A DNA stretch of 64,000 nt from Fragilaria crotonensis (lineage: Eukaryota > Bacillariophyta > Fragilariophyceae > Fragilariales > Fragilariaceae), in assembly GCA_022925895.1 (NCBI GenBank), contig JAKSYS010000301.1, positions 1 to 64,000 on the forward strand. The letters are read 5' to 3'. Under the pieces are notes generated by a model. It searched no databases, was not told where the DNA came from, and was given only the letters and a program-made list of their open reading frames with translations. Below, one piece after another: positions 29,719 to 39,603 of this stretch. Made by a program: the position numbers and the translations under genes. The number at the start of each line of letters is the position of its first letter. Positions within the stretch are counted from its first letter, which is position 1.

Positions 29719-31980
29719 TTAGAACTGCAAAGGCGCTGCCGCTGCCGCGACATTTCGAATACAGTCTCGCACATGACTGGCAAGCTTCGCATCGGCACAT
29801 TCGACTGTAACTTCGGCATTGTTTCCAAATTCATCATCAAACTCGACCACCACATGACACAGTAGAGTGCCATCTTCGGAAACGGCAGCGGCATCGAACC
29901 CACAGTCGGTCGTAATTTCGTACGACGCACGGTTACTCTCAAACACACTCTCCACATCCTTGAACTGATCTCGAAGTGCATTGCCAATAAGTTTCAAACG
30001 ATTGAATGAGGTTGTCTCTTCGCCTCGTGCCATCTTATTCACTGGTTCGTCGCCATTTTCTTCGTCTTCTCCTTCTCCTCCATCACGTGGACGACGACTT
30101 CGATGACGACATGGTTTGCTAGTAATTCGAATCGAGGCGGCACTGCTCTGGGCGTGCATCACTAGGGCCACAACAGCATCCGCAATGACATCATTCGCAG
30201 GACTAGCATCCCATTCGACAGTGGCGACGCCCCTCGTTTTCCCTCCCACTGTCACTTTGATTTGATCGTCGCTCAAGCCAAAGACTGTTGTTGCAGTTGC
30301 AGGTGCAGCAATGGAATCCTTATCATCATAATCGTTGTCGTCATTCGTCACTGTCGTTTGTGTGACACCGACAAACATTTCATTGAGAAACAATTTGAGA
30401 GTATCGACCGAACCTGCAAATGGAACATGCAATTTCGATGCAATGGACCCAACACGAAGCGGCGTATAGGTCGCCAAGTCCTCGGGTGCCACGATTTTCG
30501 TTGAAAAATTGTGAGTCACCATAATACCCTTGACTTCTTCTGCTTCCTGGAGATCCCCATCACGATCGGCCAAACTGCCCATGACTTTGGCCGACCGACG
30601 GCGGGCAAATTTCAATTTAACTTCTTGTAGATTCGGGGGCATGGTAATGGTGGGTCTCTTATTTTCTGGAAGTTGTCTGTACTGCAACATGAGTGCACTC
30701 TTGAGACGGCCCATTTCATCCTTTTGTCCATGGACCAGAATGATGTGTTTCGGATCGACTTGAGCAATGAAACTGCGATTCTGAACGAAATCGACGTGAG
30801 CTGAGAAACTGACGTAGTCCACGAGACAATTCAAAGGCTGTCGTCGACCCTCGAGAGTGACAACCTCCTTGGGTTGGTTCATAATTTCCTTGGCCAACGT
30901 GTGTTCTACAGCATAACCAGCAATCAAAACTCCATTCTTGGGATCTGTGGCCCATCGATCAAAGAGTTGTCGTGAAACTCCCGATTGGAGCATCCCCGGT
31001 GATGCGAATACCACGGAGGGACCAGAATCGTCAAAATTCTCAAGATCAATGGACTTTAGGTTTTGAATGAATGTAAAGGCAAAGGGATTGGAGATATCCA
31101 TCTGATCTCGGATGCGAGCGTTCATCATATTGGAATACGTTTGATAGACACGTAGAGCTCGTGATGCCATTTTGCTGGCATAATAAATGGGAATTTTTTG
31201 CAAATGTGAATTGTCTTTCCAATACTCATCAAGGATGAGAAGCAGTTCTTGCGCACGTCCCAACGCAAAGACTGGGATCAAACATCGTCCACCTCGCGTG
31301 ACGACACGCTCCACGGTTCCCGTGAAGCGTGCCTCACGTTCCTTCTTGGAGGCGTGGACTTGAACCCCGTACGTGGCTTCGACCATGAGAACGTCTGGTT
31401 TGTGCGGTGGAATTTCTGCAGCCATTAAATGTCGATCGTCTTCCATACTGTAGTCGCCCGTGTAGAGGAGGGACCTACCACCAATATCTAACCAATACAT
31501 GCAAGCACCGAGGACGTGACCCGCGTTGAGTGCATAAAATGTAAGACCCTTGACTGTGACTGTCTGGTGATAATCAATGAGTTCAATCTTCTCAATACAG
31601 GAGAGTAATTCTGCTTCTGTGTAGAGGACCTCTTCTGATTTTGCATTTCTCATTTGCAGGAGTCGCAAGTAATCTCCAAGCAAGAGTCGTATCACTGCCT
31701 TTGTCGGATGCGTCATGAATATTCTTCCCTTGAATCCTGTTCGTTCTGTAAAGTATGGCAGTGATGCGGCATGATCCAAATGAAAGTGTGTAATTAGTAG
31801 AATGTCAATGCGTTCGGGTTCTATTCGGTCCAAAAAGGGAAGTCCATTCATCCCTTCATACCCAGGATGAATGCCACAATCCAACATGATGTTCATGTCA
31901 CGAAACTCCAATACATGACACGATCGCCCAACTTCCTGCCCTGACCCCAAGGGCGTAATGGTCATGACATCCTCTGCCAT
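29719..31980 (-). CDS. CPSF3: CPSF73/Ysh1-type mRNA 3'-end processing endonuclease
   Basis: 753 residues from ATG 31980, single exon and intact. Metallo-beta-lactamase/beta-CASP nuclease that cleaves pre-mRNA at the poly(A) site inside the nuclear CPSF complex. Seen: N-terminal ITPLGSGQEVGRSCHVLEF, the zinc motif HFHLDH (H65, H67, D69, H70), YTGDYSMEDDRHLMAAEIP (motif 3) and VEATYGVQVH. The beta-CASP part follows with GRAQELLLILDEYW, FASPGMLQSGVSRQLFDRW and VSFSAHVDF (motif C region). Then VHGQKDEM, and a divergent acidic C-terminal domain with a basic spacer near residues 630-665. Length is in the usual range (about 680-780). The paralogue CPSF100 lacks these zinc ligands, so this is the active subunit. 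Confidence 0.95.
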   Translation of the reverse strand: MAEDVMTITPLGSGQEVGRSCHVLEFRDMNIMLDCGIHPGYEGMNGLPFLDRIEPERIDILLITHFHLDHAASLPYFTERTGFKGRIFMTHPTKAVIRLLLGDYLRLLQMRNAKSEEVLYTEAELLSCIEKIELIDYHQTVTVKGLTFYALNAGHVLGACMYWLDIGGRSLLYTGDYSMEDDRHLMAAEIPPHKPDVLMVEATYGVQVHASKKEREARFTGTVERVVTRGGRCLIPVFALGRAQELLLILDEYWKDNSHLQKIPIYYASKMASRALRVYQTYSNMMNARIRDQMDISNPFAFTFIQNLKSIDLENFDDSGPSVVFASPGMLQSGVSRQLFDRWATDPKNGVLIAGYAVEHTLAKEIMNQPKEVVTLEGRRQPLNCLVDYVSFSAHVDFVQNRSFIAQVDPKHIILVHGQKDEMGRLKSALMLQYRQLPENKRPTITMPPNLQEVKLKFARRRSAKVMGSLADRDGDLQEAEEVKGIMVTHNFSTKIVAPEDLATYTPLRVGSIASKLHVPFAGSVDTLKLFLNEMFVGVTQTTVTNDDNDYDDKDSIAAPATATTVFGLSDDQIKVTVGGKTRGVATVEWDASPANDVIADAVVALVMHAQSSAASIRITSKPCRHRSRRPRDGGEGEDEENGDEPVNKMARGEETTSFNRLKLIGNALRDQFKDVESVFESNRASYEITTDCGFDAAAVSEDGTLLCHVVVEFDDEFGNNAEVTVECADAKLASHVRDCIRNVAAAAAPLQF

Positions 31981-32594
31981 GGTGAATTTCAATTCAACAA
32001 TGTATTATTGTTATATTGTTATGGTTGCCCTTCGCGAGATAGGTCCCACTAAATGCACGTGCTTGCTATCTGATGTGTTGATTGATCGACCTTCGTATTG
32101 GATCGGACCCGACGCGTTGACTGATCCTGTCTGTGGTACGAGTCTCGCATACGAATATGCCATACGTACAGTGGGTTTCTGGTGCCTGTATGACAAGCAA
32201 CTACTAGGTACTCCAGTACTTCAGTAACCACCATTCTGGTAAGCCCAGTATGTACTTGTACATACAACATACATACTACAAACTACAAACACAAGTTATT
32301 CAAAAAAAAATCTACAAATACTGGGTACTACCGGTATTCTATTACTACTGTCGTATGGTACACAGAGTTTATAGCCATCGAAAATCGAAACGGCAGCCCG
32401 GCGTGTCGCTGGAGAAAAAAATCTACAGTAATCGAGTACTCCAGCTCTATAGTGTAATAGGGTTGCGAGAAGTATGATCCAGTTTGCAGGTTGACCAATT
32501 GAAGACAACTAAGAACACCGCAATCGCCGCAGATTGACAGTGACAATAGTTCCAGATGAATTGTTGGACTTTATTTACGTGCGAGGAGTCTAAT
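31981..32594. other. intergenic, no gene seen
   Basis: Upstream of CPSF73 and downstream of the uL13 gene. Several GTAC-type motifs and an A run at 32303-32311. No supported gene. Confidence 0.35.
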
Positions 32595-33481
32595 CTAGTA
32601 TCCATGAGCTGAGAGAACCTCCTGAACCTTAGCAAGTTCATCCGATGCGGCTTCAATTGCCTTCTTTCTCAATTGATCCTTCTCCTTCTTCTTTTCATAG
32701 AATTCCGCCGCTTCCGCTTTGCGCTTACTCTCCAGCTTGGCCAAAAGATCCTTGTGCTTCCAACCAACAGTATGGGCCAATTGTCCCATGACAGTGTAGT
32801 CTCTTCCTGGCTTGAGACGCATAATCTTGAGTGCGCACGGCACAACGACTCTCTTTTGCTTGTCGTAGGGTTCTGGGATTCCCTCAAAGGTGGAGAGACG
32901 ACTGAGGGCTTCTTGTCCACGGACTGTCTTTTGGTGGATCATGCCGCGGATGGTGCGCCACACCATGCGAGCCGGAGACTTGAAATGGAAGGGACCGCGA
33001 CCAGGATTCGTATTCATGGCCTTATTGCGGAACTGAGCGTACTTGACGCGATTGCGAGTTACTGAATATATATGAATAGAGAGAGAGCGATGGTAATCAT
33101 AATGACAACGATGTGGCGAATGTGAGAAATGATCAGAATGTGGTTTTTGTTGCAGGGGTAATCAATCGAGCTCCAACTCTCGCAACTAAGTACTCCTGTC
33201 ATGAGAGGACTAGAGCAATCACTCATCCAATGGCACAAATCAAACGTCTGATTTAACAATAAACAACACCGTGCTGTCATCAAACAACGTTTGAACCGTA
33301 CACAACGATACAGAAACAATCCTGACTTCGAGTTTTACTCACGAGATCCTGAAATGCAAATCTCATCGCATCTTACAATGACGATAGACTGTCCCGCTAG
33401 GAGTTCCTTTGCGACAACACTGGCAAGACGACCCAAAAGGTGGTCGCGGCCATCGATAATCTTGGTCTTGGTCAGCACCAT
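32595..33481 (-). CDS. RPL13A: 60S ribosomal protein uL13 (L13a), two exons
   Basis: Cytosolic large-subunit ribosomal protein. Exon 1 (33343-33481) encodes 46 residues starting [20 protein letters not shown] and ending [12 protein letters not shown]. Exon 2 (32595-33061) continues [20 protein letters not shown] and [20 protein letters not shown]. Donor gtgagt and acceptor attcag are canonical, and the codon split across the junction restores Leu. Total 201 residues, against about 203 in human. The start is fixed by the conserved DGRxHLLGRLA block. The intron (33062-33342) begins soon after the N-terminal block; early introns are typical of ribosomal protein genes. Confidence 0.93.
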
Positions 33482-34051
33482 CTTGCAATCTCAATGATCA
33501 ACCCGATTGGTGAGTGCTATTACGAGAAACACAATAGTACTCTCTACAGTAAAAGAACAACGGAGGAGAGGAAGTAAGAGGTAAACCTGATTTCTGATAT
33601 ATGTGTCAGTGTGTCGTAAGGATTTGTGGAAAATTGTTAGGGTACAGGTTAACTGGTCTGTTTGCGAATGTTGATTTAGTACGGTACAAGTAATACCGGT
33701 AGTACCGTAGGCAAAGACAGTGCGATCGCGCAGACGACGAGTAAAAACTTGCTGCAGTTACATAGTCATCATGTCATGATTGAACGGGGAAACTGAACAT
33801 ATTATTAAAGCGGGTTGTCCATAGTAGATTGTAGTAGTCTACCGGTAGGTCTATAAGGATTAGACGATTGGGAGCATGAACAAGCGAAAACCAATGTGCT
33901 CTGTGTTGGGAACGGAGATCGCCAACGACCGAAAGTGCTAATAAGGTTTTCGAGAGTTGCTCTTGAATCAATATCTGCTCTGCATACGAGTAGACTTGCT
34001 ACCTACTAGTACCGTAAAGCTACAATAGTGGTTTGAATGTTTGAATTGTCA
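33482..34051. other. intergenic between uL13 and the Harbinger element
   Basis: Promoter region of uL13 at the left. The right end carries the left TSD (TCA, 34049-34051) of the transposon. No gene seen. Confidence 0.35.
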
Positions 34052-34078
34052 GAGCATGCCCACCGGTAACGCTATTTT
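34052..34078 (+). repeat. left terminal inverted repeat of the Harbinger element
   Basis: Begins GAGCATGC, continues CACCGGTA and CGCTATTTT. It mismatches the right end at two positions only. Confidence 0.9.
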
Positions 34079-34083
34079 CTGAT

Positions 34084-34225
34084 TTCGGTCAGATCTGACC
34101 GAAAAAATGTAAAATTATAACCACCGGTTGGGCCCGATACGCTACATTGTAACTTTTGCGACGCAATTTTCTGACCAAACGCTATTCCAACGTCCACATG
34201 TAGACGTTGGAATAGCGTTTGGTCA
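34084..34225. repeat. subterminal palindrome and long perfect hairpin
   Basis: A perfect 20-bp palindrome (34084-34103, centre AGATCT) is followed by an inverted repeat with two perfectly complementary 23-bp arms (34172-34194 and 34203-34225) around an 8-base loop. Subterminal repeats often bind transposase or its Myb-like partner. Confidence 0.85.
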
Positions 34226-34379
34226 CCAAATGTCAGATTGTAGCGTGTCGAAATATGTCCTATTCGATCAGTTCGATTGCAGGATCTTCTTCTATTTGAT
34301 CAGTTCGATTGACTTGCTTCCATCGATCGTGCACCATATCTTGGAAAGGATTCACAAACGAAAACCAACACCAATCAAC

Positions 34380-35750
34380 ATGGATGTTCTCTTCCTCTTG
34401 TTGGACGACAATGCCGACATCATCGATATTGCGACAACCCTCATTCTTGCTGACGACGAGGAATTCCAGGATGATGAAGTGGTTCACCAGCATGTGGTGG
34501 AAGAGGAACCACCACCTGCTGTGTGGGGTGGTTCTCGTCCTGGAAAGGCACCAAACCTTGAACGTCATCGTATCAGGTACTCACACTTGTTATACAATGA
34601 TTTTTGGGGCCCAACTCCGGTGTATGATGACTTGTACTTCAAGAAGTTTTTCAAGCTCCCAAAGGGCCTGTTTGACAACATTGTTGAGGAGCTCTCCAAT
34701 CGTGATCCCTATTTTCTACAGAAGCAAGATGCTGCCGGAAAACTTGGTCTTTCTACTCTACAGAAGGTTTGTTCTGCAGTCCGTCTTCTGACATCAGGCG
34801 TGTCGCCCATGGAACATGACGACAAGTATCGCATGGCAGCGTCGACAGGTATGCAATGCTTGAAACGTTTCTGTCATGCAATAATTGCCGTCTACGGTGA
34901 AGAAGCACTTCGTTACCCGACAATTGACGACCTCAACAGACTTCTTGACGAGGGTAAAGCAGCAGGATTCCCAGGGTGCATTGGGTCAATTGACTGCATG
35001 CACTGGGAGTGGAAGAATTGCCCTTCTTCTTGGAAGGGTATGTTTCAGGGTAAGAGTGGCGTGCCAACCGTCATTTTGGAGGCAATTGCTGACCAGAGTA
35101 CCAGGTTCTGGCATTTCAACTTCGGATCACCGGGAAGTCTGAATGACATCTGTGTTTTGGATCGGTCGCCTCTTTTTTTCAATGCCGTTCAGGGGGAAGC
35201 TCCAAGGGTTGATTTTACAGTGAATGGTAACGAACACTCGGTAGCATACTGGTTGGCGGATGGTATCTACCCAAACTATGCGTGTTTCGTGAAGACCATT
35301 CCGAATGCGACGACTGCAATGCAGAAATTTTTCGTGACGGCTCAAGAGGCCAAACGTAAGGACATTGAGCGTGCCTTTGGGATATTGCAGGCTCGCTTCC
35401 ACATATTGTCGTGTCCGTGTCGTTTGTGGAACCGTCGCGCAATGGACACTGTGATGCGGACGTGTGTTATTTTGCATAATTTAATTATCGACTACTCACG
35501 TGAGCACAACATCGACGGTGATTACCTCAATGATGACGCAAACTACGATCCAATGCATCACTTTGTTGTCGTACCTCGTGATCCGGGGCAAACAATTGAC
35601 CAGAGAGAAGAGTTGGTGACAAACATGCAAAGTGTTGCAAGTCACAATTTACTTCAACATGACTTGATGGTCGAGATGTGGGAGAACTGGAACGACGAGC
35701 ATGGCGGCGGCGAAGATACCGATGATGACAATATGGTGGACAACAATTAA
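34380..35750 (+). CDS. PIF/Harbinger transposase (DDE nuclease)
   Basis: 456 residues from ATG 34380 (MDVLFLLL); the frame opens earlier but without a good start. The DDE_4-type nuclease has the catalytic set IGSIDCMHWEWKNCP (Asp), GSLNDICVLDRSPLF (Asp) and KDIERAFGILQARFHIL (Glu). It also has the family ADGIYPNY and RTCVILHNLII blocks. Before the core is a helix-rich region (RYSHLLYNDFWGPTPVYDD). The acidic N-terminal segment (DDNADIIDIA) and acidic C-terminus resemble other members. Harbinger transposase needs a Myb-like partner, probably the converging gene at 35895-37201. No stop or frameshift. Confidence 0.95.
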   Translation: MDVLFLLLDDNADIIDIATTLILADDEEFQDDEVVHQHVVEEEPPPAVWGGSRPGKAPNLERHRIRYSHLLYNDFWGPTPVYDDLYFKKFFKLPKGLFDNIVEELSNRDPYFLQKQDAAGKLGLSTLQKVCSAVRLLTSGVSPMEHDDKYRMAASTGMQCLKRFCHAIIAVYGEEALRYPTIDDLNRLLDEGKAAGFPGCIGSIDCMHWEWKNCPSSWKGMFQGKSGVPTVILEAIADQSTRFWHFNFGSPGSLNDICVLDRSPLFFNAVQGEAPRVDFTVNGNEHSVAYWLADGIYPNYACFVKTIPNATTAMQKFFVTAQEAKRKDIERAFGILQARFHILSCPCRLWNRRAMDTVMRTCVILHNLIIDYSREHNIDGDYLNDDANYDPMHHFVVVPRDPGQTIDQREELVTNMQSVASHNLLQHDLMVEMWENWNDEHGGGEDTDDDNMVDNN

Positions 35751-35894
35751 ATGAATGTTCTTCTTTACTAGTTACTATTGACATAAAGTTAACTCCGAAT
35801 TAGTACGTCGCGACAAATACCTTGTTGTTCTTGTTGTTGTCGTTGTCGTCGTTGCCGTGGTACTTTCATAGTGTTGTCACGACGTCATGGCTAC

Positions 35895-36323
35895 CTACTC
35901 CAACATGGTCAACTGACTGTCAACCACATCCTGAACGTTCTCGTTTCTCTGCAGAGCAAGGACAAGGCGCTGAGTTGGAGGAAGCGACTCCTCCTGACTC
36001 AAATCGATCGGTGGTGCGCACCGGCCCATCCAATTGTCAAGGACTTTGTCCCTGACAAAACCTCCAGGGACATAAAGACCTTGAGCGTCGATATAACTGC
36101 TGCCGTCGTCGTCGTCATCGACATTGCTTTCGTCGTCAACATCGTCATTGGAAGCAGCAGGGGATTTGTCAGTAGTAGGGGACGAGTCATTGGAAGCAGG
36201 AGGAGTCGTCAGTACTAGTAGGGAGTCAGCTGGAACGACTTGACCCTCGTCTAAGACCGCAGCACCACCTGCCGTAGTACCAGTCGTAGTACCAGTGTAC
36301 TTTTCAAGGTACTTCTTCCTCAT
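35895..36323 (-). CDS. Harbinger second gene, C-terminal piece (142 residues)
   Basis: Starts MRKKYLEKYTG at an ATGA overlap with the stop of the 293-residue piece upstream. Contains Thr/Ser-rich and strongly acidic parts (DDVDDESNVDDDDDG) and ends QRLVLALQRNENVQ...TMLE. Most likely it is the end of the same protein separated by a one-base change, because FLLK-MRKKY reads naturally across the junction. Reinitiation at the overlap is the alternative. Confidence 0.6.
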   Translation of the reverse strand: MRKKYLEKYTGTTTGTTAGGAAVLDEGQVVPADSLLVLTTPPASNDSSPTTDKSPAASNDDVDDESNVDDDDDGSSYIDAQGLYVPGGFVRDKVLDNWMGRCAPPIDLSQEESLPPTQRLVLALQRNENVQDVVDSQLTMLE

Positions 36324-37201
36324 TTCAGCAAAAATGCATCAGCCTCAGCTGTGTGCGGAAACCTCTCGAAGAGCTTGTAAGCAAACTCTTGCTCGACAAG
36401 GTCGTTCTTCTTCTTTGCGGTCTCTGCAAGAACAGCAATGGAATTGTTTCGGTGAGTAGTAGCAGCATCAAGAACCGCATTATTCTTCGACACTTCTGCG
36501 TCCGATTTCTGCTTCTTGCTGGTGATGTTCTTATTGCCGTACGCGACAGCCTTCGTCTTCTTTTTCCCCATTGTGGGGCGTGGTGTACACATACCTACAC
36601 CAGCAGGAATAAATCGTTGCACAGGCGCTGCAGAAACAGCCGTAGCACGTCTACCAGCTTCTTCACTCTTGTCAGTTCCAGCACAAGCACCAGCATTGTC
36701 GTCGTTGTTGTCGTCATCGCAAAAGAACAAGGCTCGCTGAACCCTAGAATCCATGACATCGGAGGGAATCTGGAACTTTACAAGATTCTCCTTGAGGACG
36801 GTCCAAACGTCTTCAAACTTAAAAGGCTTGAGGTACTTGCAAACATACCTCCTCTTCGCATCGTTGTAGTAATCCTGAAGGGACCATCCGCTATGATACT
36901 CCCGAAAGGTACTAGTCAACATACCAATGTACTTGTTGACGTCCGTTTGGAGGTATCGGTTGAATCTGTTCTGAAGGGAGACAGCAGTGCGTCCAGCACT
37001 CCCACCTTTCTCGATATATCCATCCCTGATCTTCCCCCAAAAGGTAGCTCCATTCTGATCAGTACCCACAGCGGCATCGACAGTCACTGCGGCATACGCC
37101 TCAGCAAGCCACAAATCTTCTTCGGCCCTGAAGTTCGGCATGCATTTTGCACGCAAACCAGGTAGCCCATCGTCTTCTCCTGCTCCTGTAGTGGTACTCA
37201 T
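36320..37201 (-). CDS. Harbinger-associated Myb/SANT-like DNA-binding protein
   Basis: 293 residues from ATG 37201. A Trp-containing trihelix/Myb-like domain lies at about residues 24-120 (FRAEEDLWLAEAYAAV, TFWGKIRDGYIEKGG, AVSLQNRFNRYLQTDVNKY). This resembles the NAM-associated and Myb-like partners that carry Harbinger transposase to DNA. A basic region with nuclear-signal-like KKKTK and a coiled segment (AVLAETAKKKNDLVEQEFAYKL) follow. The stop overlaps the ATG of the next piece by ATGA. Confidence 0.75.
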   Translation of the reverse strand: MSTTTGAGEDDGLPGLRAKCMPNFRAEEDLWLAEAYAAVTVDAAVGTDQNGATFWGKIRDGYIEKGGSAGRTAVSLQNRFNRYLQTDVNKYIGMLTSTFREYHSGWSLQDYYNDAKRRYVCKYLKPFKFEDVWTVLKENLVKFQIPSDVMDSRVQRALFFCDDDNNDDNAGACAGTDKSEEAGRRATAVSAAPVQRFIPAGVGMCTPRPTMGKKKTKAVAYGNKNITSKKQKSDAEVSKNNAVLDAATTHRNNSIAVLAETAKKKNDLVEQEFAYKLFERFPHTAEADAFLLK

Positions 37202-37973
37202 GATAACAAGTGCGAGACAGGATATGACAAGAGAGGACAGTGCCGAGACAGTTCCGACAAAGATCGGAGTGAAGTATGGATCATACGAATCATACGTCGT
37301 AATACAAGGCGCGGATCCGATCTTTGTAATTTTGGGCGCGGGTCCGCGCCAGTTTTTGAATCTGACGAAAAAATAGCGTTACGGGTGTGGGATACGACCC
37401 AGGGATTGGAAGTAAATAACCACCGGTACCGGTAACCAAATACCGATGGTATTATACTGTACCACTACTGTGATTTTTAAAATGCCCAATAACTGGTTAC
37501 CTGCGAGTTGCAATATACCAACCAGTAACCAAGACCCTTGGTTATTTTCTACTGAGTTTAGTCGGTAGTATTTTGAATTCCGGTGTTCGGGAATACCAGT
37601 CGGAATTTCCATAAATGTTCTGTCCTGCATCAGTGTGTTTACGGTTCATTTCTGTACTGTAGTACTGAAGTTTACTGTTACTGTAGTGTTTTTACTACCA
37701 TTATACCTACCGGACGAAACCAATGGAACCGAGTAAGTACTGCGATTCGAAAAATGAAGAGAAGTTATATTCATACCGGACTGAAGGATTTTTCAATACC
37801 AAAATACCTCCCAGTGCAACAGCGCAATACCATTCTACCTACTGGAGGACTGTAATACCAGATTCAACGTGTGACAGTATTATTTTTCCAATCCCTGATA
37901 CGACCCACACAGGACATTTCCGAAATGTCCAAAATAGGTTTCTAAAGACACCTTAAGTTTCTAAAGACGCTAC
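37202..37973. other. noncoding right arm of the Harbinger element
   Basis: Contains GCGCGG/CCGCGC short inverted repeats near 37310-37350, several ccagtaacc/ggttactgg inverted pairs at 37420-37560, a ggacatttccgaaatgtcc palindrome at about 37912-37930 and two copies of tttctaaagac. No coding evidence. Confidence 0.5.
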
Positions 37974-38000
37974 AAAATAGCGCTACCGGTGCGCATGCTC
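37974..38000 (-). repeat. right terminal inverted repeat of the Harbinger element
   Basis: Reverse complement begins GAGCATGC and matches the left end at 25 of 27 bases. Followed by TCA (38001-38003). Confidence 0.9.
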
Positions 38001-38003
38001 TCA

Positions 38004-38676
38004 GACTGTTGTACAAATATACTTTCCGAGCGCTCCAAGTACCGTTATCCTCAAGTTCAACTAGTATTAGCAGTGGGTTCTGGAACTTTAATTCAATTTC
38101 TCCGTACTGTACAAACTAAATGATGATGTTAACCTGGTGAGAAAGAATTCCGGAACCTTCAGTACCAGGTACCACATTAATCGAAAATCTGCGTGAGATA
38201 ACACTCGACAAAACAGGACGAAAATGTCCATAAGCGCCATATCTGTATTACAAAGCATATCGCACATATTGTGATGTCCTTATAATCTTTTCGAACTTAA
38301 GCTATGTCGTAAACCGTTGGAATAGTCCCAGCGACGGTTCTCAGCATCAGACATGCAATGATCGTATGTCGACATGCTTAATAGTCCGCTCAACATATTC
38401 ATGTGGTTTGAAGTACACTGAAAGACTGAAAGTGATCAATTCGCGATGTAGGCAACATGTCATTAAACATTGGTCGGTGCGTAAGCAAACTACTGGAGTA
38501 TCGTTGATCCATGAGGCGATTGGGGACTGTAGACAATAACCAAGATTATTTATTATGTTAGACCTCTACCATCAAACTTGTCCAGATGAAGTACGGGAAA
38601 GGAAGGGATCCCGGATGACAGGCACTTCCCACCTCCAGCCGCCAGCCAACAGTAGCCCAGGAAAGGGATGTGCAAT
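38004..38676. other. intergenic, no gene seen
   Basis: No supported feature. Contains a short CCAGGTACC-type motif near 38163. Confidence 0.3.
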
Positions 38677-38940
38677 TCAAACACGTCCTGGTGGTGGTGG
38701 TGGCGGGCAGGTGTTGGGGCATCCATTCCCAACCAAGCAGTCACAATCATCTTGATTACAAGTGGTGCAATCAAAGACCTTCTGCTTCTTCTTCTTGAGG
38801 GCGCGCTTGCGTTCCATGACATTGGATACGTCCTTCGGACCTTCTTTCCTGAGCAAGTTATGCTCGGAGGCGTTCGCAAAGACACCGTTGAGAGAAATGA
38901 CAAGGAGGGCGAAGAAGAGGATGAAGCTAGTGCTGTTCAT
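38677..38940 (-). CDS. small secreted Cys-containing protein
   Basis: 87 residues from ATG 38940. A clear signal peptide (SFILFFALLVISLNGVFANA) is followed by a basic stretch (MERKRALKKKKQK). Next come a six-Cys cluster (CTTCNQDDCDCLVGNGCPNTC) with the Pro run of the C-terminus. The basic stretch ending KKKKQK could be a pro-peptide cleavage region. I recognise no family. The Pro codons form a ggt/ccacca microsatellite, so the C-terminus could be frame-shifted; another frame continues for about 45 codons. Confidence 0.55.
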   Translation of the reverse strand: MNSTSFILFFALLVISLNGVFANASEHNLLRKEGPKDVSNVMERKRALKKKKQKVFDCTTCNQDDCDCLVGNGCPNTCPPPPPPGRV

Positions 38941-39603
38941 GGTGCTCAACTAAAGTTCAGAACTCAAATGAGGACAAAAATGCGATTATTTGTGAGATCT
39001 TGATGAAACCGAAATATGGTCTCCCGAAGGTAGAAGGCGGGCGTCAGGTCGGCAAGATACAACCGCCCCATTTGGCGAATCCAGTATTTCGATCTTAGGT
39101 ACCAGGTAGGTTGAATTGTACCTCCGGTGATACTCCAAGTAGGAGTAAATGTTTCGGAATGGAAGGGTGTCAAGTAGATGTCTGGAATTCGTGACACTTG
39201 TGTTAGCAAACGTTGTGCTCTTTGCAGTTGACAGTTGACAGTTGACAGTTGACACTTGACACCCCTTGTCAAATCTTTGGCGAGCGTTCAGGGAAGAACC
39301 GCTCCTGAAGGTCAGAAGTACTCCGAGTACAACCACTACACTACTACATGGTACTGCTAGAGTATAGACTCGGAGCTCGGAGTACTTGTACAAGTACTCC
39401 AGTACTCTGCATTCAACCTCCTCGTCTGTCCATAACTCCGAGAACATTAATCTAAGAATATTCAACGATGCATAGTACACGTACTTCGGAGTACTTGTAG
39501 GACAAATCAGATTTGAAACCTACGATGATACTTCCAATGGGTGGCAACATTGCCGCTCACATACGATGCTACAGAATGAATCAACGTTTCATAAAAGGGT
39601 CGT
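38941..39603. other. intergenic with tandem and palindromic short repeats
   Basis: Holds three to four tandem copies of ttgacag at 39229-39256 and a dense cluster of AGTACTCC/GGAGTACT motifs at 39317-39500, including cggagtacttgtacaagtac near 39377. No gene. Confidence 0.5.

Larger units (their letters stand above)
34052..38000 (+). mobile_element. complete PIF/Harbinger DNA transposon with TIRs and 3-bp TSD
   Basis: The ends are inverted repeats: 34052-34078 and 37974-38000 match at 25 of 27 positions, both starting GAGCATGC. TCA flanks both sides (34049-34051, 38001-38003), the 3-bp TNA-type duplication expected of PIF/Harbinger. Inside are an intact DDE transposase (plus strand) and a converging Myb/SANT-like gene (minus strand), the two-gene content typical of the superfamily. 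The 800 bp between 37202 and the right end are noncoding and contain short inverted repeats. The near-perfect ends and intact transposase suggest recent activity. Confidence 0.92.
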
